A stretch of 64,000 nucleotides of DNA, taken from UBA1724 sp051884615. GTDB lineage: Bacteria; Verrucomicrobiota; Lentisphaeria; Oligosphaerales; Oligosphaeraceae. Of the stretch, positions 9,197 to 18,258 are shown piece by piece. The notes under the pieces were generated by a model that saw only the letters and a program-made list of their open reading frames with translations, searched no databases and was not told the DNA's origin. A program made the position numbers and the translations under genes. Location: positions 1-64,000 of the forward strand of contig JBJEVT010000041.1 in the NCBI GenBank assembly GCA_051884615.1. The letters run 5' to 3'. The first letter of the stretch is position 1. Each line of letters opens with the position of its first letter.

Positions 9197-9952
9197 CTAG
9201 GGGGTTTCAATCAGGGCGCGGACGGGGTCGTCCACCTCCACGGAGGCGGGAGGGGGTGTCAGGGAGGGATTTGCCTCCAGCTGGTCCAGGAACTGGTCCA
9301 GCCGGTTCAGATTCTCCATCTGGGCCTTTCGTTCCCCGGAAGTCAGTCGATCTCCATAGCGGCGAAGATAGGCGACCCTCCGCTCCATCTCCTCCTGGAG
9401 GGCGTCCAGGTAGGCGGAGGCCAGGGGGTCTTTTTCCAGCCTGGCCTGGGTCTCCCGGCTGCGGAGGCGCCGGCGCAGTTGATCCACGCGGCTGGTCAGG
9501 GCCTGGCTCTCCTGCTGGCGCAGCACCGCGGGGCTCCGCATCAGAACGCCTCCCAGCCCCAGGCACACCCCCGCCTCCAGAAACAAGGACAGGACCACGC
9601 CCGCCAGGGCCACAATCCCCAGGGCGTTGGCCACCCAGGAGGTGCCGGGACGCCCGTGGAGGCGATACAGGCGCACCTCCCGCTCGCCCGCCACCACCGC
9701 GCCCCCCAGGGAAAGACGACGGGACGCGCCGGCGGGAAGGGACTGCCCCTCCACCTGGACGGGCTCCACACCCCCGTTCTCCACCACAATGCCCCCTCCC
9801 TCCTCCCGGAAGGTCAGGGCGGCGCCCTCCGGCAATCCCTCCTTCGCCCCCAGCGCCAGAGGCAGGGAATCGGCCTCCCGGCACTTCCCCCGGGCAAAGA
9901 GGGAGGCCAGGTCACCGTCTCCATGATGGCGAACGAGAAATTGGAAGGGCAT
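9197..9952 (-). CDS. FHA-like single-pass membrane protein with coiled coil, function unknown
   Basis: I do not recognise this 251-residue protein as a named family. Residues 1-95 resemble a degenerate FHA-type beta-sandwich (GGIVVENGGVEPVQVEGQSL followed by LPAGASRRLSLGG). A hydrophobic segment follows at about 105-140 (VANALGIVALAGVVLSLFLE). The remainder is a charged, probably coiled-coil helix rich in Arg and Glu, then a Pro-rich tail. The start at ATG 9952 is supported by GGAG five nt upstream; an ATG 18 codons earlier at 10006 lacks a site. It lies between clpC (75 nt) and the heptose kinase (18 nt). The FHA-like call is by eye and weak. Confidence 0.6.
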   Translation of the reverse strand: MPFQFLVRHHGDGDLASLFARGKCREADSLPLALGAKEGLPEGAALTFREEGGGIVVENGGVEPVQVEGQSLPAGASRRLSLGGAVVAGEREVRLYRLHGRPGTSWVANALGIVALAGVVLSLFLEAGVCLGLGGVLMRSPAVLRQQESQALTSRVDQLRRRLRSRETQARLEKDPLASAYLDALQEEMERRVAYLRRYGDRLTSGERKAQMENLNRLDQFLDQLEANPSLTPPPASVEVDDPVRALIETP

Positions 9953-10027
9953 GGGGGCTCCGGAAGGGCACGCACGGACGGACGCGTCGCCGGGGCGGCT
10001 GTCCATATATGCGTAAGTGATTTGTAA

Positions 10028-12829
10028 TTAAGGAGTTATGTCACCAGGCGAAGGGCGGCGGCTGGTGGTCTTGCGACGGGCTCTTCTCCGGGCGGGGGAG
10101 GAGGTTTCCGACCCGGTGTCCTCCCCCTCCTCCGCCGCGGGGGCGTCTTTCAGGGAATCCTCCTCCCGGGCCTGGGCGTCGTCCTCGGCCTCCTCCCCGG
10201 AGAGGAAGCGGAAATCCAGGCGGCCGCCCTCGGGGGCGACGGTGACCAGAATCTTCTGGGCCTCCTCCCCTTCCTTCTGCTGGAGGATCTGGTCGGCGAG
10301 GGGATTTTCCACCAGCTGTTCCATCACCCTCCGCACTTCCCGGGCGCCGAACTCCGTGCTGTAGGCGCGGTCCAGCAGCAGTTCCTGGGCCTGGGGGGTG
10401 AAGGTCAGTTCCCGGCCCCGGGCCGCCAGGCGGCGGGAGATCACCTCCACCTCCAGGTCGATGACCCGGCGGATGTCCTCCCGCTGCAGGCCGCGGAAGA
10501 CCACCATCTCGTCCAGCCGGTTCAGAAATTCGGGGCGGAAGGTCTTCCGGGCGATCTCCAGGATCCGGTCCCGCATCCCGGATTCCTCCTGGGCGGCGTC
10601 GCCGCCCCCGAATCCCAGGCTGGAGGGACGGGAGAAGCGCTGGGCGCCGGCATTGGAGGTCATCACGATGATGGCGTTGCGGAAGGAGACGGTCCTTCCC
10701 AGGCCGTCGGTGAGCTGTCCCTCCTCGAAGATCTGGAGGAGGATGTTGCTCACATCCGGATGGGCCTTCTCCAGCTCGTCCAGCAGCACCACGCTGTAGG
10801 GGCGCCGGCGGATCTTCTCCGTCAGCTGTCCCCCTTCCTCGTAGCCCACGTATCCCGGCGGGGCGCCCACCAGGCGGGAGACATTGAATTTGTCCATGTA
10901 TTCGGACATGTCGATGCGGATCAGGGCCTCGGCGTCCCCGAACATGGCCTCCGCCAGCTTTTTGGCCAGATAGGTCTTGCCCACGCCGGTGGGTCCCAGG
11001 AAGAGGAAGCTGCCGATGGGGCGGCGGGGGTCCCGGAGATCCGCCCGGGAGCGGCGCAGGGCCCGGCAGACGGCGTGGATGGCCTCGTCCTGCCCGATGA
11101 TGGCCTTCCGCAGGTCGTCCTCCATCTTCAGGATGCGTCGGTTCTCCTTTTCCTCCACCCGGGTGAGGGGGATCCCGGTCATGGAGGAGACCACGGCCCG
11201 CACGTCCTCGGGTTCCAGGACGCGGCGGTTCTTGGCGTCGGCCTCCTGCCACTGCTGGAGGAGCTCCTTCTTCTGCTTCTCGATGGCGATCTGGCGGGTG
11301 CGGCACTGGGCGGCCTGCTCGAAATCGTTCTTGAGGGCGGCCTCCATCGTCTCCCTTCCGCACTGCTGGATCTGCTTGTCCAGCTCGGAGAAATCCGGCA
11401 TCTTCCGCTGGAAGCGGATGCGGTACCGGGCGCCCGCCTCGTCCAGCACGTCGATGGCCTTGTCGGGGAAGAAGCGGGAGGGGATGTAGCGGTCCGCCAG
11501 CTTCACGGCCAGGCGCACGGTCTCCTCGGGATAGGTCACCCCGTGGTATTCCTCGTATTTGGCCTTCAGGCCCTCCAGGATCCGGACCGTCTCCTCCGCG
11601 GAGGGAGGATTCACCAGCACCGACTGGAAGCGGCGTTCCAGAGCGGAATCCTTCTCGATGCTCTTCCGGTATTCCCCCATGGTGGTGGCGCCGATGGCCT
11701 GGACCTCGCCCCGGGAGAGGGCCGGCTTCATGATGTTGGCGGCGTCCATGGTGCCCTCGCCGGAGCCCGCCCCCACCATGGTGTGGATCTCGTCGATGAA
11801 GAGGATGATGTTGCCGGCCTCCTGGGTCTCCTTCAGCACGGCCTTCAGGCGTTCCTCGAACTGTCCCCGGAACTTGGTGCCGGCCACCAGCAGGGTCAGG
11901 TCCAGGGCGATCACCGAGGAATGGGTGAGATTCTCGGGCACCTTTCCCTCCACGATGGCCTGGGCCAGCCCCTCCACGATGGCGGTCTTGCCCACGCCGG
12001 CCTCGCCGATGAGGACCGGATTGTTCTTGGTGCGCCGGCTGAGAATCTGAATCACCCGCTCGATTTCCGCGGAGCGCCCCACCACGGGGTCCAGCTTGCC
12101 CTGGCGGGCCAGCTCGGTGAGATCCCTGCCGTAGGCCCGCAGGGAATTCAGGCGTTCCCTGCCGCCCCGGCCCCGGGGCATGGCTTCATCCCCGGCGTTC
12201 TCCTGGCCCTGCAGGCCATGGCGCCTCCGGGGGTTCTGCTCCTCCACGGTCTCCTCCTCCTCGCCCTCCTCCGGCGGGGTGTCGGAGGAATCCTCCCGGG
12301 GCTTTTCCTGCTTCTCCACCTCGTTCGCCGTGTCCTCGGGAACGTAGCGGGGATCCAGGGTCTGGTAGACCCACTTCCGGAAGTCGTCGTAGGTCACGCC
12401 GTGGCGGCCCAGAACCTCCGCGGCCGCCCCGCCCCCCTCGTTGAGGATGGCGAGGAAAAGATGCTCGATGCCGATGAAGGGGAGGCGCAGGCTTGCCGCC
12501 TGCTGCATGGCCAGGGCCAGCACCTTCTCCAGGCGGGCGGTGAAGACCAGGGGACGGGAGGCATCCGGCGGGGCGGGAGGAGCGGGGCGCTCCCCGTCCT
12601 TGCGAAGGAGCTCCGCCCGCAGCTCGTTGATCAGCGCCTCCCGGTCCACCTTTGCCCGGTCCAGGAAATTCCTCGTGAGTCCGGTGGAGTCGCTGAGGAG
12701 GGCCATGAGCAGATGCTCCACCCCCACGTACTCCATCCCGTACGTCCTGGCCATGTTCTTCGCCCGGTCCATAATCAGCTCCGCGCGGACCGTGAAATGG
12801 TAGGGAGTCTTGTTTTCTTCCGACGCCAT
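10028..12829 (-). CDS. clpC: ATP-dependent Clp protease ATP-binding subunit ClpC
   Basis: A 933-residue HSP100 unfoldase that feeds substrates to ClpP. Domain order is a double Clp_N repeat (about 10-150), an acidic linker (150-205), D1 AAA+ with Walker A GEAGVGKTAIVEG near 276 and Walker B ILFIDEIHTMVGAG, a middle domain with a UVR-like segment (AALKNDFEQAAQCRTRQIA near 500), then D2 with GPTGVGKTYLAKKLAE near 613. The UVR-type middle segment marks ClpC rather than ClpA or ClpB. The C-terminal 60 residues form a charged Glu/Arg/Ser extension beyond the usual end. The start at ATG 12829 has an AAGGAAG site about 7 nt upstream. McsA/McsB partners are not in the window. The gene is divergent from ldhA across 470 nt. 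Confidence 0.95.
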   Translation of the reverse strand: MASEENKTPYHFTVRAELIMDRAKNMARTYGMEYVGVEHLLMALLSDSTGLTRNFLDRAKVDREALINELRAELLRKDGERPAPPAPPDASRPLVFTARLEKVLALAMQQAASLRLPFIGIEHLFLAILNEGGGAAAEVLGRHGVTYDDFRKWVYQTLDPRYVPEDTANEVEKQEKPREDSSDTPPEEGEEEETVEEQNPRRRHGLQGQENAGDEAMPRGRGGRERLNSLRAYGRDLTELARQGKLDPVVGRSAEIERVIQILSRRTKNNPVLIGEAGVGKTAIVEGLAQAIVEGKVPENLTHSSVIALDLTLLVAGTKFRGQFEERLKAVLKETQEAGNIILFIDEIHTMVGAGSGEGTMDAANIMKPALSRGEVQAIGATTMGEYRKSIEKDSALERRFQSVLVNPPSAEETVRILEGLKAKYEEYHGVTYPEETVRLAVKLADRYIPSRFFPDKAIDVLDEAGARYRIRFQRKMPDFSELDKQIQQCGRETMEAALKNDFEQAAQCRTRQIAIEKQKKELLQQWQEADAKNRRVLEPEDVRAVVSSMTGIPLTRVEEKENRRILKMEDDLRKAIIGQDEAIHAVCRALRRSRADLRDPRRPIGSFLFLGPTGVGKTYLAKKLAEAMFGDAEALIRIDMSEYMDKFNVSRLVGAPPGYVGYEEGGQLTEKIRRRPYSVVLLDELEKAHPDVSNILLQIFEEGQLTDGLGRTVSFRNAIIVMTSNAGAQRFSRPSSLGFGGGDAAQEESGMRDRILEIARKTFRPEFLNRLDEMVVFRGLQREDIRRVIDLEVEVISRRLAARGRELTFTPQAQELLLDRAYSTEFGAREVRRVMEQLVENPLADQILQQKEGEEAQKILVTVAPEGGRLDFRFLSGEEAEDDAQAREEDSLKDAPAAEEGEDTGSETSSPARRRARRKTTSRRPSPGDITP

Positions 12830-13299
12830 ATTTTTCTTCCTTATCTCTCTTTCCTCAAGAATGTTTCCAAAACGGCCGCCCGACAGGGAGGGGCCGCCGC
12901 CTCCCGGCTTCTCCCGCATCCGCAGGAAGCAGGGGAAAGGGGATGCCCTCGCCAGGGCGCCTCCCCTTCCCCGGGGAATGTCCGTTCCGGCCCTCCGGGA
13001 GTAAACAGGTTAATATAGCCCTCCCCCAAGGGGGAAGACCCTCTTCCCCGCCCTCCCCAACAGGATTTTCCCCCCGAAAAGACCACCGCCCCCGCGGCAC
13101 CCGCGCGGCGTCTGCCGCCGCCTTCCGCGTCCTCCCTGGGGAGACCGGCAGGGTGGTCGCCGGGGGCTACATTACGGGCAACGTCGTCCTTCCCTTTGGG
13201 AAGGGCGGTCGTCCGACCCGTTCTTTCCGTGCGTGGCCAACCCGGCGCGCCCCCCGCCCCTGCGCGGGAAGCGCGCCGGCAACTCCAAGGAGGTACCCC
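12830..13299. other. 470-nt divergent intergenic region between clpC and the D-2-hydroxyacid dehydrogenase
   Basis: No convincing gene is present. On the minus strand a TATATT (13012-13017) about 185 nt before clpC could be a -10, without a clear -35. Two perfect short hairpins are visible: GGGGAAGA-CCC-TCTTCCCC at 13031-13049 (8-bp stem) and CCTTCCC-TTT-GGGAAGG at 13188-13204 (7-bp stem). Neither is followed by a T-run, so they are not typical terminators. No CIRCE element (TTAGCACTC-N9-GAGTGCTAA) is present before clpC. Confidence 0.5.
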
Positions 13300-14316
13300 A
13301 TGAAGATTGCCTTCTTCGACACCAAGCCCTACGAGCGCCGGGCCTTCCAGACCCTGGCGGGCGCCTATCCCGGCTTGACCCTGGATTTCCGGGAGGAACG
13401 TCTCACGCCGGCCACGGCCCGTCTGGCGGAGGGCTGCCCCGTGGTCTGCGCCTTTGTCAACGACGATCTCCAGGCCAGGACCCTGGAGATTCTCGCCCGG
13501 GGCGGGACCCGGCTGCTGGCCATGCGATGCGCCGGCTTCAACAACGTGGATCTCCGGGCGGCCTGCGGCAAGATGCAGGTGGTGCGGGTGCCCGGCTACT
13601 CTCCCCAGGCCGTCGCCGAATTCACCTTGGCCCTGCTGCTGTGCGTCAACCGGAGGCTGCACCGGGCCTACACCCGGGTGCGGGAGGGCAACTTCTCCCT
13701 GGACGGATTGCAGGGGATGGTGCTCCACGGGAAGACCGTAGGGCTGGTGGGCACCGGCAGGATCGGCCAGGCCTTCGCCCGGCTCATGACGGGCTTCGGC
13801 GTGCGCCTCCTCTTCTCCGACCCCTTCCCCCAGCCCGGGCTCGCCCGGGAGACCGGCGGGGAATACACCACGCTGGAGGAGCTCCTCCGGCAATCCGACG
13901 TGATCTCCCTCCACTGCCCCCTCACCCCGGAGAACACCCACCTCGTCAACCGGGAGACCCTGAAGCAGATGAAACCCGGGGTCCTTCTGGTGAACACCAG
14001 CCGGGGCAAGCTGATTCACACCCAGGCCCTGATCCAGGCCCTCAAGACCGGACGGGTGGGCGGCGCCGGCCTGGACGTCTACGAGGAGGAGGCCGGGTAT
14101 TTCTTCGAGGACCGCTCCTCCCGCATCATACGGGACGACGTCCTGGCGCGGCTGCTCACCTTCCCCAACGTGGTGCTCACCAGCCACCAGGCCTTCCTGA
14201 CCCACGAGGCCCTGGCGAGCATCGCCCGGACCACCCTGGAGAACATCCGGGAGTTCCAGGAGGGCAGACCCCTCTCCCACAGCGTCTGCCAGGAATGCAA
14301 TCTCCATCTCTGCTGA
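13300..14316 (+). CDS. ldhA: D-lactate dehydrogenase-type 2-hydroxyacid dehydrogenase
   Basis: A 338-residue NAD-dependent D-2-hydroxyacid dehydrogenase most like fermentative D-lactate dehydrogenase (pyruvate to D-lactate). The Rossmann motif GLVGTGRIGQAFA lies near residue 149. The family signature ends in VLLVNTSRGKLI with the substrate-binding Arg. The catalytic His is in VVLTSHQAFLT near 297, preceded by Glu in the GLDVYEEEAGYFFED stretch, which is characteristic of the LdhA branch. The start is unambiguous: AAGGAGG at 13287-13293, then ATG at 13300. This is one of the few genes here with a full Shine-Dalgarno sequence. The thioesterase follows 11 nt after its stop. Confidence 0.88.
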   Translation: MKIAFFDTKPYERRAFQTLAGAYPGLTLDFREERLTPATARLAEGCPVVCAFVNDDLQARTLEILARGGTRLLAMRCAGFNNVDLRAACGKMQVVRVPGYSPQAVAEFTLALLLCVNRRLHRAYTRVREGNFSLDGLQGMVLHGKTVGLVGTGRIGQAFARLMTGFGVRLLFSDPFPQPGLARETGGEYTTLEELLRQSDVISLHCPLTPENTHLVNRETLKQMKPGVLLVNTSRGKLIHTQALIQALKTGRVGGAGLDVYEEEAGYFFEDRSSRIIRDDVLARLLTFPNVVLTSHQAFLTHEALASIARTTLENIREFQEGRPLSHSVCQECNLHLC

Positions 14317-14327
14317 CCCCACCCCCC

Positions 14328-14708
14328 ATGGCCATGGATTTCAAAACCCTGGTGCGCACCGAGCACCTCAACCACAACCACTGCCTCTTCGGGGGATACA
14401 TGCTCCTCTGGGTGGACGAATACGCCTTCATCGCCGCCACGGAGGAGTTTCCCAGCGCCCACTTCGTCACCCGCGCCATGGAGGCGGCCTCCTTCGAGGA
14501 GAGCGTCTCGGACAGCTCCATCCTGAACTTCCACCTGGAGCGGGTCAAGACCGGGCGCACCTCCGTCACCTACCTGGTCACCGTCACCGCCACGGAGCTT
14601 CCCACGGGCGCCCAGCGCCAGGTGTTCCAGACCCGGGTCACCATGTGCAACGTGGGGCCCGACGGCCAGAAACGCCCGCTTCCCCCGGAGCGAAGCCCCG
14701 AGGAGTGA
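14328..14708 (+). CDS. Acyl-CoA thioesterase, hotdog fold (YciA/BACH type)
   Basis: A 126-residue single-domain hotdog thioesterase. The active-site strand and helix read LNHNHCLFGGYMLLWVDEYA, matching the YciA pattern of Asn, Gly-Gly and Asp before the long helix. The later VKTGRTSVTYLVTV strand also fits. Such enzymes hydrolyse short- to long-chain acyl-CoA. The ATG at 14328 is preceded only by a C-rich tract (accccccATG); a second in-frame ATG two codons later is possible. It is probably co-transcribed with the dehydrogenase. Confidence 0.82.
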   Translation: MAMDFKTLVRTEHLNHNHCLFGGYMLLWVDEYAFIAATEEFPSAHFVTRAMEAASFEESVSDSSILNFHLERVKTGRTSVTYLVTVTATELPTGAQRQVFQTRVTMCNVGPDGQKRPLPPERSPEE

Positions 14709-14972
14709 CCGCCTTCCCCCGGAGGGGCCCGGCGGGATTTTCCCCGGGGATTTTTTCCTGTCCGCGGATTGCCATTCGGCAAGAAAACCGCTTTCGGGCG
14801 AGGCCAAACCATGGGTGGGGGTTATATTCCCGCCATTTCCAGGAAAACCTCCCCTCCGACTCCCCACTGGGACGCGGGGCCAGGGGGCGCCTTGGCGTCA
14901 TTCTCCTCCCGGCACTTCCGGAGGCTTCCCCGGATTCTCCCGTTTTTCCCTCCTCATTCACCCCACCCCGTC

Positions 14973-16106
14973 ATGCCTGCTTCCGCCAAGAAAAGCCCTG
15001 CCAAACGCTGCGGCAAGAGCCCTGTCGTCACTGCCCCCAAGCAAGAGAAGATCCGCGTCGCGTTCATCGGCACGGGCGGCATCAGCCTCGCCCACATCCA
15101 GGCCTATCAGCGCCTCCCGGAATTCCAGATCGTGGCCGGGTGCGACATCAAGCCCGAACGCCTCCAGTGGTTCCGCCAGCAGCCCGGCTGCCAGAACGCC
15201 GCCGTCTACGAGGACTACCGGGAGATGCTGAAGAAGGAGAAGCTGGACGCCGTGGACGTGTGCACCCCCAACGGGGTCCACGCCCCCGCCACCATCGCCG
15301 CCCTCCAGGCCGGCTGCCATGTCATGGTGGAGAAGCCCATGGCCATGAATCCCGCGGAGTGCCAGAAGATGTGCGACGCCGCCAAGAAGGCCGGCAAGAT
15401 CCTGGCCGTGGGATTCCAGTTCCGCTACCACCCCTCCACCCAGATGTGCCTGAGAGCCTTCCAGGAAGGGCTGCTGGGGGACATCCTCTATGTGAAAGTC
15501 CAGGCCATGCGCCGCCGGGGCGTGCCCAACTGGGGCGTCTTCGGCCAGAAGGAGCTCCAGGGCGGCGGCCCCATGATCGACATCGGCGTCCACATGATCG
15601 AGAGCGCCCACTGCGCCATCGGGCAGCCCAGGCCCGTGGCCGCCTCCGGCCGCACCTGGACCTTCCTGGGGGACAAGCCCTCCCGGGTGGTCTCCCGCTG
15701 GCCCAACTGGGACTACAAGACCTACACCGTGGAGGACCTCTGCGTGGGCCAGGTCCGCTTCGACACCGGCGCCCTGATGCAGATCGAGAGCTCCTTCTGC
15801 GCCCACTTGGAGCAGGACGAGTATCTCAACTGGCAGGTCATGGGCACCAAGGGCGGCTACGACTTCCAGTCCAACACCATCTTCCACGACCTGGCGGGCA
15901 CCATGGTGAACTCCAAGGCAGGCTTCCTGCCCCTGGGCAACGCCTGGGGCGAGTTCTTCTACAACAAGCTCTTCCACTTCTCCCAGGCCATCCGGCTGGG
16001 CGCGCCCCTGAGCCCCGACGGCCAGGAAGGCATGGCCGTCCAGAAGATCATCAACGGACTCTACAGCTCCGCCGAGAAGGGCGGCGTGGAAATCCCCATC
16101 CGCTAA
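14973..16106 (+). CDS. Gfo/Idh/MocA family oxidoreductase (copy 1)
   Basis: A 377-residue NAD(P)-dependent sugar oxidoreductase. After a basic 30-residue N-terminal tail, the Rossmann motif VAFIGTGGISLAHI appears at about 31-44, CTPNGVHAPATI near 105, and the catalytic Lys sits in HVMVEKPMAMN near 125. The C-terminal domain carries GGGPMIDIGVH, with the expected active-site Asp and His near 207. It is highly similar to the next gene, with long identical blocks such as GTMVNS and VPNWGVFG. The leader is pyrimidine-rich (ccctcctcattcaccccacc) with no Shine-Dalgarno. A TATATT at 14823-14828 is a possible -10. The sugar substrate is unknown; GnnA (UDP-GlcNAc 3-dehydrogenase for lipid A) belongs to this superfamily. 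Confidence 0.88.
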   Translation: MPASAKKSPAKRCGKSPVVTAPKQEKIRVAFIGTGGISLAHIQAYQRLPEFQIVAGCDIKPERLQWFRQQPGCQNAAVYEDYREMLKKEKLDAVDVCTPNGVHAPATIAALQAGCHVMVEKPMAMNPAECQKMCDAAKKAGKILAVGFQFRYHPSTQMCLRAFQEGLLGDILYVKVQAMRRRGVPNWGVFGQKELQGGGPMIDIGVHMIESAHCAIGQPRPVAASGRTWTFLGDKPSRVVSRWPNWDYKTYTVEDLCVGQVRFDTGALMQIESSFCAHLEQDEYLNWQVMGTKGGYDFQSNTIFHDLAGTMVNSKAGFLPLGNAWGEFFYNKLFHFSQAIRLGAPLSPDGQEGMAVQKIINGLYSSAEKGGVEIPIR

Positions 16107-16132
16107 TCCCCCTCCTCTCCCCCCTCTCCTCC

Positions 16133-17212
16133 ATGGCCCCTCGCATCTACGCTCCTCAACGGCTCCGCGTGGCCATTCTGGGCACCGGAAACATCTCCCG
16201 GTCCCACATCGCCGCCTTCCAGCATCTGCCCCAGGCGGAGATCGTGGCGGGCTGCGACATTCTTCCGGAACGCCGGGAGTGGTTCCTCCAGCAGCCGGGC
16301 TGCCAGAATGCCCGGGTCTATGCGGACTACCGGGAAATGCTGGAGAAGGAGGAGCTGGACGCGGTGGACATCTGCACCCCCAACGGGGTCCACGCCCCCG
16401 CCGCCATCGCCTCGCTGAAGGCGGGATGCCACGTCATGGTGGAGAAGCCCATGGCCATGAATCCCGCCGAATGCCAGAGGATGAACGCCGCCGCCAAGAA
16501 GGCCGGCAAGCTTCTGGCCTGCGGATTCCAGCTGCGCTACACCCCCGTGATCCAGATGGCGAAGCGGGCCGCGGAGGCGGGGTTGCTGGGAGACATCCTC
16601 TATGTGAAGATTCACGCCATGCGCCGCCGGGGCGTGCCCAACTGGGGCGTCTTCGGCCGGAAGGAGCTCCAGGGCGGCGGCCCCATGATCGACATCGGCG
16701 TCCACCAGATCGAGAGCGCCCACTACGTCATGGGGGAGCCCAAGCCCGTGGCCGCCTCCGGGCGCACCTGGACCTTCCTGGGGGACAAGCCCTCCCAAGT
16801 GGTCTCCCGCTGGCCCGACTGGGACTACAAGACGTACACCGTGGAGGATCTCTGCGTGGGTCAGGTCCGCTTCGCCGACGGCTCCCTGATGGAGGTGGAG
16901 AGCGCCTTCTGCTCCCATCTCGCGGAGGACACCGCCTACTGGGAGATCATGGGCACCAAGGGAGGCTTCCGCACCGACACGGGCACCCTCTTCCACGACC
17001 TGGCGGGCACCATGGTGAACTCCAGGGCCGGCTTCCTGCCGCCCCATCCCCCGCCCACCGATTTCGTCTCCAAGCTGGGGGATTTCCTTTCGGCCATCCA
17101 GAACGGGACGCCCCTCCACTCCTCCGGGCTGGAGGGCATGGCCGTCCAGAAGATCATCGACGGGCTGTATCGTTCCTCCGAGCAGCAAGGGAAGGAGGTG
17201 CCCATCCTGTGA
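16133..17212 (+). CDS. Gfo/Idh/MocA family oxidoreductase (copy 2, tandem paralogue)
   Basis: A 359-residue paralogue of the gene before it, lacking its basic N-terminal tail. It has VAILGTGNISRSHI, CTPNGVHAPAAI, HVMVEKPMAMN with the catalytic Lys, and GGGPMIDIGVHQIESAH. The sequences diverge most at the substrate side (SAHYVMGEPKP against SAHCAIGQPRP) and near the end, where this copy has an inserted PPHPPPTDFVSKLGDF stretch. That suggests a split of specificity or a hetero-oligomer. The start ATG follows a polypyrimidine leader of about 30 nt and lies 26 nt after the first copy. The stop codon overlaps the GTG start of the LpxC-like gene. Confidence 0.88.
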   Translation: MAPRIYAPQRLRVAILGTGNISRSHIAAFQHLPQAEIVAGCDILPERREWFLQQPGCQNARVYADYREMLEKEELDAVDICTPNGVHAPAAIASLKAGCHVMVEKPMAMNPAECQRMNAAAKKAGKLLACGFQLRYTPVIQMAKRAAEAGLLGDILYVKIHAMRRRGVPNWGVFGRKELQGGGPMIDIGVHQIESAHYVMGEPKPVAASGRTWTFLGDKPSQVVSRWPDWDYKTYTVEDLCVGQVRFADGSLMEVESAFCSHLAEDTAYWEIMGTKGGFRTDTGTLFHDLAGTMVNSRAGFLPPHPPPTDFVSKLGDFLSAIQNGTPLHSSGLEGMAVQKIIDGLYRSSEQQGKEVPIL

Positions 17213-18258
17213 GCGACGGCCGGCCCCTGCTTCTGCAAGGTTCCCCCGAGGGATATGACCGGGCCTGCCAGGCCCTGGCGGGGATTCCTGTGGATTTGGC
17301 GCTGGCCGCCCCCGACCAGTGGCAGCCGCCCCGGCTGGCCACCACCATCCTCCGGGAGGCCCAGGTGGAGGGACCGGCCACCTACCACCGGGGAGAGACC
17401 CGGCGCCTGCGCCTTCTTCCCGCCCTGGCGCCGGAGACCCCGCCGGGCTGGCACTTCTGGCGGCAGGATCTCCCCGAGGAGCTCCCCATTCCCGGCACTC
17501 TCGCCAGCGTCTCCCAGGCGAGACGCGCCATCGTCCTGCGCGCCGGCGCGGAGGAGAACGCCCTCCGCATGAGCGAGCATGTCATCTGCCAGAAGCTGGG
17601 GCTGGGCATCGATTGCCTGAAGGTGGAGCTCCTCTCCGAGGATCCCCCCCTCTTCGACCAGGGCTCCCTTCCGCTGGTCCACGCCCTGGAGGAAGCCGGG
17701 CTCCAGGAGGACCCCCGGCGCCCCCTCCGCTATGTGGCCCCCCAAAGCCCCGTCTGCCTCCTCCATCCCGAGAATGGCGGCTTCCTCCTGTGGGCGCCCC
17801 CGGAGGAGCCGGAGGACCATCGCCTCTTCCTGGACGTGGCGGTGGACTTTCCCACGGCCATCGGCAAGGAGCGGCTGCAGCTCTGCCTGCACCCCCACCA
17901 CTTCCGCAAGGGGGCGGCGGCCCGCACCAACTGCAGCGCCGGGGAGATGCGCATGGCCCGCCTCCTCTCCCCCTTCGTCTCCTCCTGGAGAAACCTGGGA
18001 TACACCGACAGAAACATTCTCCTGGCGGGGAATAAGGAGTATGCCAATGTTCCCAACCCAGACCTGGCACTGCCGGGAGGAAAGTCCCTGGAGCCGGTCT
18101 GGCACCGCACCTGCCTGGATCTGGTGGCCGCCCTCTCCCTCCTCCCCCCCCTGCGACGCCCCGCCGGCCGTCTCACCTCGTTCAAGGCCGGGCATCTCCT
18201 GGACGTGCGCTTCCTCAAACTCCTGCTCCGGCAAGGGCTGCTGAAGGAGCTCCCCTAA
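17209..18258 (+). CDS. Divergent LpxC-like (UDP-3-O-acyl-GlcNAc deacetylase fold) protein
   Basis: The 349 residues align by eye along most of LpxC, the zinc deacetylase that commits UDP-acyl-GlcNAc to lipid A. Corresponding segments are YHRGETRRLRLLP (LpxC GLHTGK region), MSEHVICQKLGLGID with E123 and H124, PLFDQGSLPLVHALEEAG, ARTNC with T240, and FKAGHLLD with H329. The second zinc segment, RHKxLDAIGD in LpxC, reads WHRTCLDLVAA here. This puts one extra residue between H299 and D304 and an Ala where the catalytic Asp should be. The protein may be inactive or altered. The start is GTG 17209, which overlaps the previous stop and has GGAGG about 10 nt upstream. The true lpxC could lie elsewhere. 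Confidence 0.65.
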   Translation: MSDGRPLLLQGSPEGYDRACQALAGIPVDLALAAPDQWQPPRLATTILREAQVEGPATYHRGETRRLRLLPALAPETPPGWHFWRQDLPEELPIPGTLASVSQARRAIVLRAGAEENALRMSEHVICQKLGLGIDCLKVELLSEDPPLFDQGSLPLVHALEEAGLQEDPRRPLRYVAPQSPVCLLHPENGGFLLWAPPEEPEDHRLFLDVAVDFPTAIGKERLQLCLHPHHFRKGAAARTNCSAGEMRMARLLSPFVSSWRNLGYTDRNILLAGNKEYANVPNPDLALPGGKSLEPVWHRTCLDLVAALSLLPPLRRPAGRLTSFKAGHLLDVRFLKLLLRQGLLKELP

